From: Photobacterium pectinilyticum
GTDB taxonomy: Bacteria; Pseudomonadota; Gammaproteobacteria; Enterobacterales; Vibrionaceae
Direction: 5' to 3'
DNA: 36,088 nt
NCBI RefSeq assembly: GCF_024357955.1
Contig: NZ_JANEYT010000048.1
Coordinates: forward strand, 1 to 36,088
The notes beneath the pieces are model-generated. The model had not been told where the DNA came from, searched no databases, and was given only the letters and a program-made list of their open reading frames with translations. Made by a program: the position numbers and the translations under genes. This document shows, one piece after another, positions 16,316 through 25,001 of this stretch. Within the stretch, counting starts at the first letter, position 1. Every line of letters begins with the position of its first letter.

Positions 16316-16802
16316 TGAGTACATGGGCGAGGCGGGGGCGGTTGGTTTTGGTCGCTACATTCCGCCAACGGATGGTCAGGAAGTTGCTATCACCCAAACG
16401 CCAACCGTGACCCTGTCACTCAACCAGCAGGTGAACATCGGCCAGTTCCACAAGTGGCATTGTTACTGGGCAGCAGGTTGTGATTACAGAGCTACCAAGG
16501 GTGAAATTGGAAAGTGGTCAGGCGGTTAGAGTCTATGCAACTACGCCAATTTTGACCAAACCCGTGGGTGGTGACGGCATTTCAGCCCGCAAACTACCCA
16601 TTAAGAGTGGTATTTCACCAATAAATGCCAATGCATCACACTGTCACATTTTAATGAAAGCAGACTTAGCAAACACTCACGGAAAGTCATTAACGAGGGT
16701 TGGTAGTTGGCCGCAGGTGAACAGCTCAAACTTGAAACCACCGCCTTGAGATTTTCAGGTAGCGACGGTGACACAGTTCAAATTATCGAGTTCATACGAT
16801 GA
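16290..16802 (+). pseudogene. Frameshifted phage gene, possibly structural
   Basis: Three frames join into one protein-like series: GAVGFGRYIPPTDGQEVAIT and TLSLNQQVNIG (about 16335-16440), then SGIVTGQQVVITELPRVKLE and AVRVYATTPILTKPVGGDG (about 16453-16580), then AAGEQLKLETTALRFSGSDG and DTVQIIEFIR ending at a TGA at 16800. The alternating hydrophobic/polar pattern and Gly/Thr richness suggest a beta-sandwich protein of about 170 residues, such as a coat or minor virion protein. At least two frameshifts kill it. The product is unknown to me. Confidence 0.4.
16407..16419. promoter_or_regulatory. matS-like site, one mismatch
   Basis: GTGACCCTGTCAC has both perfect arms GTGAC/GTCAC and differs from GTGACRNYGTCAC only at position 6 (C for purine). 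It lies in decayed phage DNA about 950 bases from dif. Confidence 0.4.
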
Positions 16803-17103
16803 CAGGGAAATCATTAAAGGAGCGGCTGCCTGTAGGAGCCTACAAAAATGCATGTTATGAGTCATCTCGAACAATCCTGGCAAAGATGGAAAGCCTCCAA
16901 GAACAATCTATGAGCAGGATGCTTATGCTCATTTGGGTGGACGTTTCCCGACATTGATGAAAGTACAATTACAAGAAAGCCAGCCAGCGTATCCGGCAGG
17001 TAATTATACCGTTCATAGCTCTAGTTTTATCGTGAACAAGTTTGGTAGCATTGAACTTAAACGGTTTGGCATGATGATCCAACCATTGGAGCCGGCATTA
17101 TAA
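16799..17103 (+). pseudogene. Filamentous-phage-type ssDNA-binding protein, broken
   Basis: One frame ending at TAA 17101 reads NPGKDGKPPRTIYEQDAYAH, LGGRFPTLMKVQLQ, AYPAGNYTVHSSSFIV and FGSIELKRFGMMIQPLEP. This is the OB-fold pattern of inovirus gene V-like proteins: the GKDGKP-type turn, the AHLGGxFP strand, the YPAGNYT loop and the SSFxVxxFGSIEL strand. These proteins coat the phage single strand before packaging. In the same frame an in-frame TGA occurs just upstream of VISNN (near 16858) and the start is lost, so the N-terminal 20-25 residues are broken off. It is direct evidence that a single-stranded DNA phage or a relative once sat here. Confidence 0.65.
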
Positions 17104-17130
17104 TTAGCCGCAAACAAGAGTGCTGTGGGT

Positions 17131-17343
17131 ATGACTGAAACTAAAGTTTACTTTGATGAAGTAACTCCAGAAATGATTTCTACATTTACTGAGCAAGATG
17201 GTTTTTACACATTCAAATCTTGGGAGGCACTTAAAGTCAGCTGTGCAACTGATTACGGTGATTATGATTTGGTAGAGTTAACGCCTGAGCTTTACAACGA
17301 AATGCTTGATTCAGGCGTGTTTGAAGGCCATGAACCAGATTAG
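17131..17343 (+). CDS. Small acidic protein between phage remnant and dif
   Basis: ATG 17131 (or GTG 17125, two codons earlier) opens 70 residues starting MTETKVYFDEVTPEMISTF and ending FEGHEPD. It has 18 Asp/Glu, no membrane segment and one Cys. An AAGAG about ten bases upstream of the ATG is a fair ribosome binding site. It starts 27 bases after the ssDNA-binding remnant and ends 29 bases before dif, so it is probably the last gene of the integrated element. I do not recognise the family. An acidic protein of this size in a phage could be a DNA mimic or an inhibitor, but nothing here proves it. Confidence 0.5.
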   Translation: MTETKVYFDEVTPEMISTFTEQDGFYTFKSWEALKVSCATDYGDYDLVELTPELYNEMLDSGVFEGHEPD

Positions 17344-17371
17344 ACCCAGCTATAAAACTCAAACCCTTCCC

Positions 17372-17399
17372 AGTGCGCATTATGTACCTTATGTTAAAT
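17372..17399 (+). other. dif site: XerCD chromosome dimer resolution site
   Basis: The 28 bases consist of an XerC-binding arm AGTGCGCATTA, a 6-base centre TGTACC and an XerD-binding arm TTATGTTAAAT. The XerD arm is identical to the classical gammaproteobacterial arm, and the XerC arm matches, as I recall it, that of V. cholerae dif1. XerC and XerD recombine dif under control of FtsK to resolve dimeric chromosomes at the terminus, and filamentous phages such as CTX use the same site for integration. Location agrees: matP and matS sites nearby, phage debris immediately to the left. Confidence 0.93.
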
Positions 17400-17525
17400 A
17401 GGGTTTCTCTAAATATAGATATAAGCAGTTATGGCTATCTCTTGGTTTCCCCTGCTTTTCTTTTGCTCGACAGCAATGCTTCGAAGCACTGTACAATTTA
17501 ACAGTATTCGTTATTTACCATAAAA

Positions 17526-17606
17526 TAGGTAATAAACACCTTTTTTTAAGTACTGCAGCAAATGGTCAGTTTGCCTGGTACTTCAAAACATGGTGTTTAT
17601 TACTAG
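17526..17606. repeat. Long imperfect inverted repeat next to dif
   Basis: GTAATAAACACC (17529-17540) pairs perfectly with GGTGTTTATTAC (17592-17603). Inside it TTTT pairs with AAAA, AAGTAC (17548-17553) with GTACTT (17578-17583), and finally CAG-CAAA with TTTG-CTG around the loop TGGTCAG (17563-17569). About 29 pairs over 80 bases make one long stem. It does not look like a terminator and codes for nothing. It could be a miniature mobile element, a phage origin or packaging hairpin, or an RNA gene. Confidence 0.75.
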
Positions 17607-17626
17607 GCTTGATTTCATCAAGCCTA
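17604..17626. repeat. Second hairpin after the long inverted repeat
   Basis: TAGGCTTGAT and ATCAAGCCTA form a perfect 10-pair stem with a TTC loop, directly abutting the preceding structure. No T run follows on either strand beyond AAACCC, so it is not a typical terminator. Confidence 0.7.
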
Positions 17627-17631
17627 AACCC

Positions 17632-17663
17632 AAAACGCCGAGCTTATACAAGCTCGGCGTTTT
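17632..17663 (-). terminator. Strong terminator of the hybrid kinase gene
   Basis: AAAACGCCGAGCTT and AAGCTCGGCGTTTT form a perfect 14-pair stem with the loop ATAC on the plus strand; the T run is present when read from the minus strand, just after the kinase stop codon. It would also work in the other direction, which would shield the dif region from read-through. Confidence 0.9.
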
Positions 17664-17681
17664 AGTGCGTGTCTAGCATTC

Positions 17682-19769
17682 TTATTTCTTAGCTATCAGT
17701 AATTGATACTTTGCCAATACCTTATCAAGCTCCTTGGCAATGATCGGTTTGGCGATGAAGCCATTCATGCCGGCTTCAGAGTAAGCCTCCTGATCTGATT
17801 GCATGACGTTGGCCGTTAACGCAATGATTGGAATATCAGCGCCTCGGGCTCGCAACTCTTTCGTTGCACTGATTCCATCAAGTACTGGCATTGAAATATC
17901 CATCAAAATCATATCTAGCTTGTTCAGTCCGCTATCATCGATGTCTAAGACTTCTTGCCCATTGTTGACAATCATTACCTTATGGCCACGCTTTTCTAGC
18001 ATGAGTTTCGCAACTAACTGATTCGTTGGACTGTCTTCTGCCACCAGGATATTGAGTTTTGGTAAATGCTCAACTTCAACAACCGGAATTTCGATTTCAG
18101 AGCCTTCAGCTTCTAGAGTGTCTAATGGCAAAATAACAGTAAAACAACTGCCAATACCCAGTTTACTTTGCAGTTGAATTTCACCTTGCATTTTTTTAAT
18201 CAGATGCTGACTAATTGCTAAACCCAGTCCAGTACCACCATACTTTCGAGTAATACTGCCGTCGGCCTGTTTAAAAGGTTTAAACAATTGCTTCTGTGCT
18301 TCGGGTGAAATGCCAATCCCCGTATCAGTTATTTTCAGGTATAACTTGTTATGGCTTTGAGTTACATCTACAGAAACCGAACCTTCATTAGTGAACTTGA
18401 TCGCGTTTCCAACAAGGTTAAACAACACCTGGGAGATTCGGTTTTTATCACCGATAATTTGCTCCGGAACTTCATCGTTGATATAACTATAAAGCTTGAT
18501 CCCTTTCTTTTGAGCTTGATCTTGCAGCTGAGTAATAACTAAATCGATGCAGTCGAATAAGCACAGTCTGCTATTGAACAGCTCAAAGCTTGTTGATTCA
18601 ATCCGCGACAAATCTAATATGTCGTTGATAATTGTCAGCAGTAACTGTGCAGATTGGTCCATCTGGTTTATCCAGCCTTGCTGCTTTATATCTAATCCAG
18701 AATCACCTAGCATATCTAACAAACCTAGCACTGCATTTAATGGCGTCCGAATTTCGTGACTCATCATCGCTAGAAATTCAGATTTTGCCTTGTTGGCATC
18801 TTCAGCTTGCCGTTTTGCCTGCTTTATTTCTTCGATCTGTTGCTTTCTACTGGTTATGTCTTTTGCGGTACCTCGGTAACCCAACAGCTGACCTTGCTTA
18901 TTAAAGTAAGGTGTCCCACTGAGACTAATCCAAAGTCCACCTTCATCTTCAGGCAATTGCCACTCGAGATCTTCAAATGCGACTTGATTTTCAAAGATCG
19001 CCTGTAACCGATCACGATATTTTACAGAAGCTCCAAATATGTCGAGGATACAATTACTATCAACGGTATGGTTAGTCAGATTTGATGATGATATATAAGT
19101 AAAGCGGTACTCAGGATCAACCTCCCAGAACCAATCACCGACTGTTTTCGCAAAATCTTTAAAGCGCTGCTGACTATGTGTAAGCTCTTGTGTGCGGGCT
19201 GTAACTAACGACTGCAAACGCTCACGGTAATCAATATCAATGATGGCCCTTTCTAACAGCGGCCGGAATCGTTCAAGCACCCTGCGGCAATTAGGGGTAA
19301 ACTGCCCTTTTTCCGTATGGATAAATAGCAAGAGCGCGTCGCCAGAGCTGACCTTTACACCAGTAAGCAATACAGACTGGCAGTACGATACCATTTCTGG
19401 TGAGAGCTCCTTAAATTCATAAACTTGGCTTGGGTCGTAAAGTACAATACTGTCGCCATTCAACGAACGGATAAACGTATTTCCAATAGGCCAAATACTT
19501 GATTCAAAAAAACGACAGGTTGTTACCAACTCTTGCAGCGGTGCAGTTTCGTCTTCGCGGGTTAATACCAGTGCATGCTCAAAACCGATATATTTTCGCA
19601 ATACAGACAATAAGCTATTGAATACCTGCCGTTTGTTGTTAGCTCCGGCCATTGCAGCAATACCCGCTAAAATTGCTGTATTTTCATCCCGTAATTGTTT
19701 TTCTCGCTCTCGTGTTCGCAATAAATCAAGCAATGTTTCTTGGAGCTTTTCAGATTCATAATTTACCAT
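17682..19769 (-). CDS. Hybrid sensor histidine kinase (VpsS-like)
   Basis: This 695-residue protein has no membrane span. A helical start and GAF-like sensor region (about 1-190) are followed by a PAS domain ([14 protein letters not shown], about 205-305), a HisKA domain with the phosphoacceptor His338 in [12 protein letters not shown], an ATPase domain with N and G boxes ([27 protein letters not shown]), and a C-terminal receiver with Asp624 in [10 protein letters not shown] and Lys in AKPI. The kinase starts three bases after the stop of the upstream FIST gene, so the two are one operon. In V. cholerae a kinase of this layout (VpsS) with a NosP partner feeds LuxU and biofilm control; that role here is inferred. 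No output domain is fused, so an Hpt protein elsewhere is needed. Confidence 0.88.
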   Translation of the reverse strand: MVNYESEKLQETLLDLLRTREREKQLRDENTAILAGIAAMAGANNKRQVFNSLLSVLRKYIGFEHALVLTREDETAPLQELVTTCRFFESSIWPIGNTFIRSLNGDSIVLYDPSQVYEFKELSPEMVSYCQSVLLTGVKVSSGDALLLFIHTEKGQFTPNCRRVLERFRPLLERAIIDIDYRERLQSLVTARTQELTHSQQRFKDFAKTVGDWFWEVDPEYRFTYISSSNLTNHTVDSNCILDIFGASVKYRDRLQAIFENQVAFEDLEWQLPEDEGGLWISLSGTPYFNKQGQLLGYRGTAKDITSRKQQIEEIKQAKRQAEDANKAKSEFLAMMSHEIRTPLNAVLGLLDMLGDSGLDIKQQGWINQMDQSAQLLLTIINDILDLSRIESTSFELFNSRLCLFDCIDLVITQLQDQAQKKGIKLYSYINDEVPEQIIGDKNRISQVLFNLVGNAIKFTNEGSVSVDVTQSHNKLYLKITDTGIGISPEAQKQLFKPFKQADGSITRKYGGTGLGLAISQHLIKKMQGEIQLQSKLGIGSCFTVILPLDTLEAEGSEIEIPVVEVEHLPKLNILVAEDSPTNQLVAKLMLEKRGHKVMIVNNGQEVLDIDDSGLNKLDMILMDISMPVLDGISATKELRARGADIPIIALTANVMQSDQEAYSEAGMNGFIAKPIIAKELDKVLAKYQLLIAKK

Positions 19770-19772
19770 TGC

Positions 19773-20951
19773 TTAATCCTTGTGAAACAAAACTGCTGAA
19801 ATCATCAAGTTACCATGGGCATTTTCGCCCCCTACAAACTGTCCTTGTTCGCCAAATGTAAATGGAGCGACAAAAGGTGCTGTCTGCATCGCACTTTTGA
19901 CGTACTGAGCAACTTCTTTCATACGATGTTGTACGCGGAGCATGCAACCTGCACAGTAAATAGTAATACCGCCGATCGGGTTAAGGCTTTCCTCGTTGGC
20001 ATAAATGTTACTTGCTGCATTCACTACCCGTCCGGCGCGGGTAACTAAGCGCTCCTCGGTGCCTTGCATGAAGTACAGCGTCTCTCCTAACTCCACTTTA
20101 GCAAATAAGGTTATCCCGCCCCGATCAGTGGTTTTCAATGGGTGAGCTAATTTAAAATATGGTAGTTCATGAACAACACCGGCTACGCGACCAAGTGGGT
20201 TTAAGCTACTGTTATTTATTATATTTTCAGCGTCACTCATAGATAGGTTCATCCAGTTTTGATAAACCTCGATAGCTGGTTTTCCATCAAGTTCAATAAG
20301 CTCCCTGCCCTCGACTTTGGTTGCCTTGGCAAACTGACCAGTACTGGCATAGCCAGAATGGAACGAGTAGCTGATATGACAAGATGGATAAATGACACTT
20401 ATCCCGACACCTTCTTGTGTGTTCTGCTCGTGCGTAAAAATGGACCAGTTGCCCTTTATATGATCATCGGCCGCACTCCCTCCGATGATTGGAACTGAAG
20501 TGCACAGTTCATCTTCAATTCCCTGAATGATTTCTTCTTCATATCCTGGGCTCGCATGAAGTACGATAAGTGCCGGTAACTCGCCAGAACGACCACTGTT
20601 AGCGATGGCTTTTAACAATGCTTGCCTTGCCATCTCATATTTTGAATGGTTTGTAGAAACAATGGCTGTTCCGTAAGCTCCATGAAAATCGGATATTGCC
20701 CAAAGTGCGACCCCTCGACCATGGTGGTATCCGCTTTCTGTCATCACTCCCTGACAAGATGTACACCCCAATACTTGTGCGTTTGGGAAGGCGACAATCA
20801 GCGCTTCCTGTAAAGTGACAACGTCAAATTTCTCCGAAAAGTAAACAAGAATCAATTTGGGGTTAGCAAGCTTTGCTTGTAATTGTTCGATGGCCTCTTG
20901 AATGGCATCAGATGCTATTGCCTGTGAAGAAAAGCTTGTTGCGATATCCAT
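19773..20951 (-). CDS. nosP: FIST-domain sensor protein (NosP-like)
   Basis: This 392-residue soluble protein has an N-terminal FIST domain (about 25-225; VLGCTSCQGV and IGGSAADDH are typical) and a C-terminal FIST_C domain (about 230-375; NPIGGITIYCAGCM near 330). FIST proteins of this kind, called NosP, bind haem and sense nitric oxide, and they inhibit a partner histidine kinase encoded next door. The kinase gene follows after three bases, which fits that pairing. A haem ligand cannot be assigned from sequence alone, and other FIST proteins bind other small ligands. The gene diverges from the dehydrogenase remnant at 21199. Confidence 0.8.
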   Translation of the reverse strand: MDIATSFSSQAIASDAIQEAIEQLQAKLANPKLILVYFSEKFDVVTLQEALIVAFPNAQVLGCTSCQGVMTESGYHHGRGVALWAISDFHGAYGTAIVSTNHSKYEMARQALLKAIANSGRSGELPALIVLHASPGYEEEIIQGIEDELCTSVPIIGGSAADDHIKGNWSIFTHEQNTQEGVGISVIYPSCHISYSFHSGYASTGQFAKATKVEGRELIELDGKPAIEVYQNWMNLSMSDAENIINNSSLNPLGRVAGVVHELPYFKLAHPLKTTDRGGITLFAKVELGETLYFMQGTEERLVTRAGRVVNAASNIYANEESLNPIGGITIYCAGCMLRVQHRMKEVAQYVKSAMQTAPFVAPFTFGEQGQFVGGENAHGNLMISAVLFHKD

Positions 20952-21130
20952 GGGGAATTTATCTATAGATTATTTTGATTTGTAACGTTACCCAAGTAAC
21001 TTTAAGTAAAACTGAGTGGAATACAAACCATTGAAGTTACGTACGCATATTCTTACATGCATCCCATGTAGTGTCTGCTTTTTTATTGTAATAAATTAAA
21101 GATCTGAACGTAATGACCGCTACTGATAAG

Positions 21131-21162
21131 TATACCCGAACAATTTGAAGTGACTGGGTATA
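21131..21162. repeat. TATACCC...GGGTATA palindromic intergenic element
   Basis: TATACCC (21131-21137) and GGGTATA (21156-21162) enclose an 18-base middle containing TTTGAAGTGACT. Similar short elements, with TTGAAGT-AC-GGGTATA, are scattered in vibrio intergenic regions as far as I remember. Function unknown. It lies between two divergent genes. Confidence 0.5.
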
Positions 21163-21198
21163 GGATAGCATTTGTAGCGGTTGAATGATGAGGGAACG

Positions 21199-21920
21199 AT
21201 GGAATACAAAGTGGTACTGGTAACAGGTGGCGCAAACGGTATTGGTAAGGGAATTGCGAATTACCTTTCAAAAAATATGCTGGTCATTGCCGTTGATATT
21301 AATGAGAATGCTGGATTCCAATTGGTTTCCGAAAATCCTCTCATTCGCTTTAAACAGCTTGATGTCACCAAAGAACAGCAAATTGTTACTTTAATTGAAG
21401 AGATAACATCGCAGCACGGAAGGCTTGATGCTGTTATTAATAATGCTGCTATTGCCACCCCTTATAACGCCCCTCTACACGAACTGGATATTCATGATTG
21501 GAATAAAGCGTTAGCCGTAAATTTAACGGCTCCTATGCTGATGGCAAAGCACACTTCACAATTACTTAAGAACACAAATGGCTGCATTGTAAATATTGCT
21601 TCTACCCGCGCACTACAGTCCGAATCAAATACCGAAGCTTATAGTGCAACTAAAGGTGGTATTGTTGCATTGACACATTCCTTAGCAACAAGCTTGAGCC
21701 CCTGTGTTCGAGTGAACTGTATCTCTCCGGGATGGATACATACTTCTGAGGAACAGTTAAGCGAAACCGACACACACAACACCTCACCGGACGTGTCGGT
21801 AACATAACTGATATCGCCTCAATGGTGGCATATTTGCTCTCTGATGAGGCGGGATTTATTAACGGTCAAAATATTATCATTGATGGCGGTATGACAAAAA
21901 AAATGGTTTACAGCAAATAA
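21199..21920 (+). pseudogene. Short-chain dehydrogenase/reductase with a frameshift
   Basis: The first 193 residues carry the NAD(P) motif VTGGANGIGKGIA (near 8-20), the NNAAIATP loop, the catalytic Ser in NIASTRALQ and Tyr-x-x-x-Lys in EAYSATKGG. Near 21770-21780 the sequence runs through a CA repeat (ACACACACA), after which this frame ends at 21807. The frame two bases away continues with [20 protein letters not shown] and ends [20 protein letters not shown] at 21920, the classical SDR C-terminus. Removing one CA unit restores a normal 239-residue protein. The start ATG at 21199 has GATGAGGG upstream. It is a recent mutation, a phase-variable gene, or a sequencing error. The substrate is unknown. 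Confidence 0.85.
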
Positions 21921-21974
21921 ATCCACCTTCCCACCTCCCCTCTGGAATACAATATCAGCTAACAATTATAGGAT

Positions 21975-22008
21975 AATTACAGGGTTTAGTTAATCAAACC
22001 CTGTAATT
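21975..22008. repeat. 13-pair hairpin between converging genes
   Basis: AATTACAGGGTTT and AAACCCTGTAATT form a perfect stem around an 8-base loop, midway between the dehydrogenase (+) and the gene at 22042 (-). There is no T run, so it may act as a weak bidirectional terminator or block exonucleases. Confidence 0.65.
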
Positions 22009-22041
22009 GCAAATTAAATTATATAACCTATTTATTTTTAA

Positions 22042-22527
22042 TTACTTTTTCGTTGTAAAAACAGCAATTATCTTTTTCTTTCCCTGATTGATATTTATTG
22101 CCCACTGCATTTCGTCGTGCATGCATTCAGGAACACTAAATCGGCCAACCCAACCCTCTGGCTTTTTCTCAAACGTGACCGGAATAATACCCATATACAT
22201 GTTGACACCTTCAACCGTCGCTTCTGGCTTAACATCTATGTTATGAATTTGTATCTCGATAATCTGATTTGCTACAGCTGGATAAGGCGATAAAGAGAGT
22301 TTTAACGATTTATTGCTCTGAGTATTAATACATTTTTCTGCTGTTAGCTCGCAGGTTTCTGCATTTATACTTCCACCCTCACTTTCGTCATAGGTAACTG
22401 TTCTCCATACGAATGCAGTGACCAATACGGTCATAAGAAATATAATTTGGATAAATCTGCCTTTAGTCAGCTTTTCTGCAGCCATGATTTTACGTGCTTC
22501 CCATGTTACAGAGGTCAAAGTTTTCAC
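22042..22527 (-). CDS. Membrane-anchored periplasmic protein of unknown family, beside the cbb3 genes
   Basis: The frame from GTG 22527 gives 161 residues; the ATG at 22485 (147 residues, MAAEKLTKGRF) is an equally likely start. A single span (FIQIIFLMTVLVTAFVW) is followed by a periplasmic domain with a Cys pair (CELTAEKC), beta-rich segments, and a block containing GVNMYMGIIPVTF, then WVGRF and CMHDEMQW. That arrangement resembles the FixH/YtkA-like beta domain and holds clustered Met, Cys and His residues, as in copper-handling proteins. It is divergent from ccoN with 234 bases between the two. A role in copper supply to the oxidase is inference; I recognise no named family. Confidence 0.65.
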   Translation of the reverse strand: MKTLTSVTWEARKIMAAEKLTKGRFIQIIFLMTVLVTAFVWRTVTYDESEGGSINAETCELTAEKCINTQSNKSLKLSLSPYPAVANQIIEIQIHNIDVKPEATVEGVNMYMGIIPVTFEKKPEGWVGRFSVPECMHDEMQWAININQGKKKIIAVFTTKK

Positions 22528-22761
22528 ATAAATGTTGCTTAACCGTAAACATCCTGTGGGCTTGACCCTGTCAATTATTGGTTATCTAAAGTAGTATAAG
22601 GCACTGAAAATGCCACTTTTACAACAAAATAGCAATTTAATTACTGGGGGATTTAAAAAAGCAAACCTGTAATTATTGAAGCTTTGGGTGGCATTGCGAC
22701 AACTTGTTGTTCGCACAAGGAAAAGAGTGTAGTTGAACAATTAAAATTGGAAGCATGCAAC

Positions 22762-24189
22762 ATGAGCCAAGTAAAGCAGCTTGAACAAAACTACAACTAT
22801 ACGGTCGTTCGTCAATTCACCTTGGTTACCATACTTTGGGGAATTGTCGGAATGGGCGTTGGTGTATTGATTGCCGCTCAGCTGGTATGGCCGGCACTAA
22901 ACTTCGACCTTCCTTGGTTGACATACAGCCGTTTACGACCATTGCACACTAATGCAGTGATTTTCGCATTCGGTACCAGTGCACTATTCGCTACGTCTTA
23001 CTACGTAGTGCAGCGCACATGTCAAGCAAGACTGTTTGGTGGAAAATTAGCGTCGTTTACCTTCTGGGGTTGGCAAGCTATCATTCTATCCGCGGCAATT
23101 ACACTGCCGTTAGGGTGGACTTCCGGTAAAGAATACGCAGAGCTGGAATGGCCGATTGATATCGCCATTGCTGTTGTCTGGGTTTCCTATGCCATCGTTT
23201 TCTTCGGTACTATGATTAAAAGAAACACGTCGCATATCTATGTGGCGAACTGGTTCTTTGGTGCCTTCATCCTAACCGTTGCTGTTCTGCATATTGTTAA
23301 CAGTATGGCTATCCCAGTATCAATGAGTAAGTCGTATTCGGTTTATTCTGGTGCTGTCGATGCCATGATTCAATGGTGGTACGGACACAATGCGGTTGGT
23401 TTCCTGCTTACTGCAGGTTTCTTGGGGATGATGTATTACTTTGTACCTAAACAAGCCGGCCGGCCTGTTTATTCATACCGTCTGTCTATTGTTCACTTCT
23501 GGGCATTAGTTTCTCTTTACATCTGGGCAGGGCCTCACCACCTACATTACACCGCTCTTCCTGACTGGACTCAGTCTCTGGGAATGGTGATGTCACTGGT
23601 TCTATTCGCTCCATCTTGGGGGGGGATGATCAACGGTATCATGACGCTATCTGGTGCATGGCACAAACTTCGCTATGACCCTATTTTGCGCTTCTTGGTT
23701 GTATCACTGTCGTTCTACGGCATGTCAACTTTTGAAGGCCCAATGATGTCGATTAAGACTGTTAACGCCCTATCACACTATACAGATTGGACAATCGGCC
23801 ATGTACACTCTGGTGCGTTAGGCTGGGTAGCAATGGTATCTATTGGTGCGGTTTACCACTTAATCCCTAAATTGTTCGACCAAGAACGTATGTACTCAAT
23901 TAAATTGATTAACGTACATTTCTGGCTAGCAACAATCGGTACAGTTCTGTATATCGTGGCAATGTGGATTTCTGGTGTGATGCAGGGGCTGATGTGGCGT
24001 GCGGTTAACACCGACGGTACGCTCACTTACAGCTTTGTTGAGTCGCTACAGGCTTCTTACCCATTCTACTTCGTTCGTTTTGTAGGCGGTGCAATCTTCT
24101 TGGCGGGTATGTTCTTAATGGCATACAACGCATACAAGACAATTCTTGCACCAAAAGAAAGCCTGAAAGCCACAGAGCAACCAGCATAA
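22762..24189 (+). CDS. ccoN: cbb3 cytochrome c oxidase subunit I, CcoN
   Basis: This 475-residue membrane protein with about 12 spans is the catalytic subunit that reduces oxygen with high affinity and pumps protons. Low-spin haem b ligands are His62 (RPLHTNAV) and His349; the copper B ligands are His209 (WWYGHN), His259 and His260 (AGPHH); the haem b3 ligand is His347 (TIGHVHSG). Tyr253 lies 44 residues after His209, as the cross-linked Tyr of this family does. I chose ATG 22762, preceded by GGAAG, rather than a longer frame from 22684 that adds 26 unconserved residues. It begins the ccoNOQP operon; ccoO follows after 12 bases. Confidence 0.97.
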   Translation: MSQVKQLEQNYNYTVVRQFTLVTILWGIVGMGVGVLIAAQLVWPALNFDLPWLTYSRLRPLHTNAVIFAFGTSALFATSYYVVQRTCQARLFGGKLASFTFWGWQAIILSAAITLPLGWTSGKEYAELEWPIDIAIAVVWVSYAIVFFGTMIKRNTSHIYVANWFFGAFILTVAVLHIVNSMAIPVSMSKSYSVYSGAVDAMIQWWYGHNAVGFLLTAGFLGMMYYFVPKQAGRPVYSYRLSIVHFWALVSLYIWAGPHHLHYTALPDWTQSLGMVMSLVLFAPSWGGMINGIMTLSGAWHKLRYDPILRFLVVSLSFYGMSTFEGPMMSIKTVNALSHYTDWTIGHVHSGALGWVAMVSIGAVYHLIPKLFDQERMYSIKLINVHFWLATIGTVLYIVAMWISGVMQGLMWRAVNTDGTLTYSFVESLQASYPFYFVRFVGGAIFLAGMFLMAYNAYKTILAPKESLKATEQPA

Positions 24190-24201
24190 GGAACACCGAC
24201 A

Positions 24202-24813
24202 ATGGCTAATAATCGTCATGAAATTGTAGAAAAAAATGTCGGCCTTCTTGCGATCCTCATTGTGATTGCTATCAGTTTCGGCGCCCTGGTGGAAATTACC
24301 CCACTGCTGTACCAAGACCAAACAACCGAGCCGGTTGAAAACCTTCGTCCGTATACGGCATTGGAAATGGAAGGCCGTGATGTGTATATCCGTGAAGGAT
24401 GTAACGTTTGTCATAGCCAGATGATCCGCCCATTCCGTTCTGAGACTGAGCGCTATGGCCACTATTCTGTAGCCGGTGAAAGCGTGTGGGAACACCCGTT
24501 CCTATGGGGTTCAAAACGTACTGGTCCTGATCTCGCTCGCGTAGGCGGCCGTTATTCTGATGACTGGCACCGTGTTCACCTTCGTGATCCTCGTGCGGTT
24601 GTTCCTGAGTCCAACATGCCAGGTTTCCCTTGGTTGGAAGAAAATGTGCTTGATGGCAAATTGACATCGAAAAAGCTCGGTATTTTTAAAAATCAATTTG
24701 GTGTTCCGTACACTGATGAACAAGTGGCAAACGCTGGTGAAGAAGTGAAAGGCAAGACTGAGATGGATGCGCTCATTGCCTATCTCCAGTCACTCGGTCA
24801 CGCAATGAAATAA
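24202..24813 (+). CDS. ccoO: cbb3 oxidase subunit II, CcoO
   Basis: This 203-residue monohaem cytochrome c passes electrons to CcoN. It has one N-terminal span ([20 protein letters not shown], about 13-32), a periplasmic domain with the haem motif C67-N-V-C70-H71, and the axial Met in [10 protein letters not shown] (about 135-145). It belongs to the operon between ccoN and ccoQ and needs the cytochrome c maturation system encoded elsewhere. It is of normal length. Confidence 0.97.
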   Translation: MANNRHEIVEKNVGLLAILIVIAISFGALVEITPLLYQDQTTEPVENLRPYTALEMEGRDVYIREGCNVCHSQMIRPFRSETERYGHYSVAGESVWEHPFLWGSKRTGPDLARVGGRYSDDWHRVHLRDPRAVVPESNMPGFPWLEENVLDGKLTSKKLGIFKNQFGVPYTDEQVANAGEEVKGKTEMDALIAYLQSLGHAMK

Positions 24814-24822
24814 GGGGGTACC

Positions 24823-24996
24823 ATGGATATCGGAACCATTCATAGCATATGGACATTAATTCTGTTCGGTAGCTTTATTGGTATTGTCCTTTGGGCTTAC
24901 AGTAAACGCCAAAAATCTCGCTTCGATGAAGCTGCGAACCTCGTTTTCGCAGACGAAGAAAAAGATATGGCAACGCGTGAGAATGACAGGAGTTAG
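24823..24996 (+). CDS. ccoQ: cbb3 oxidase small subunit CcoQ
   Basis: This 57-residue membrane peptide begins MDIGTIHSIWTLILFGSFIG and has one span followed by WAYSKRQKSRF and an acidic tail (ADEEKD). It matches CcoQ/FixQ, which stabilises the oxidase rather than carrying a cofactor. GGGGG six bases upstream of ATG 24823 is the ribosome binding site. It is in its standard place between ccoO (10 bases) and ccoP (6 bases). Confidence 0.93.
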   Translation: MDIGTIHSIWTLILFGSFIGIVLWAYSKRQKSRFDEAANLVFADEEKDMATRENDRS

Positions 24997-25001
24997 AAAA
25001 C

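Noticed and set aside
22562..22574. FNR-like palindrome TTGACCCTGTCAA upstream of ccoN
   Set aside because: The half sites TTGA and TCAA are five bases apart instead of six, so it does not fit FNR; it has three mismatches to matS as well.
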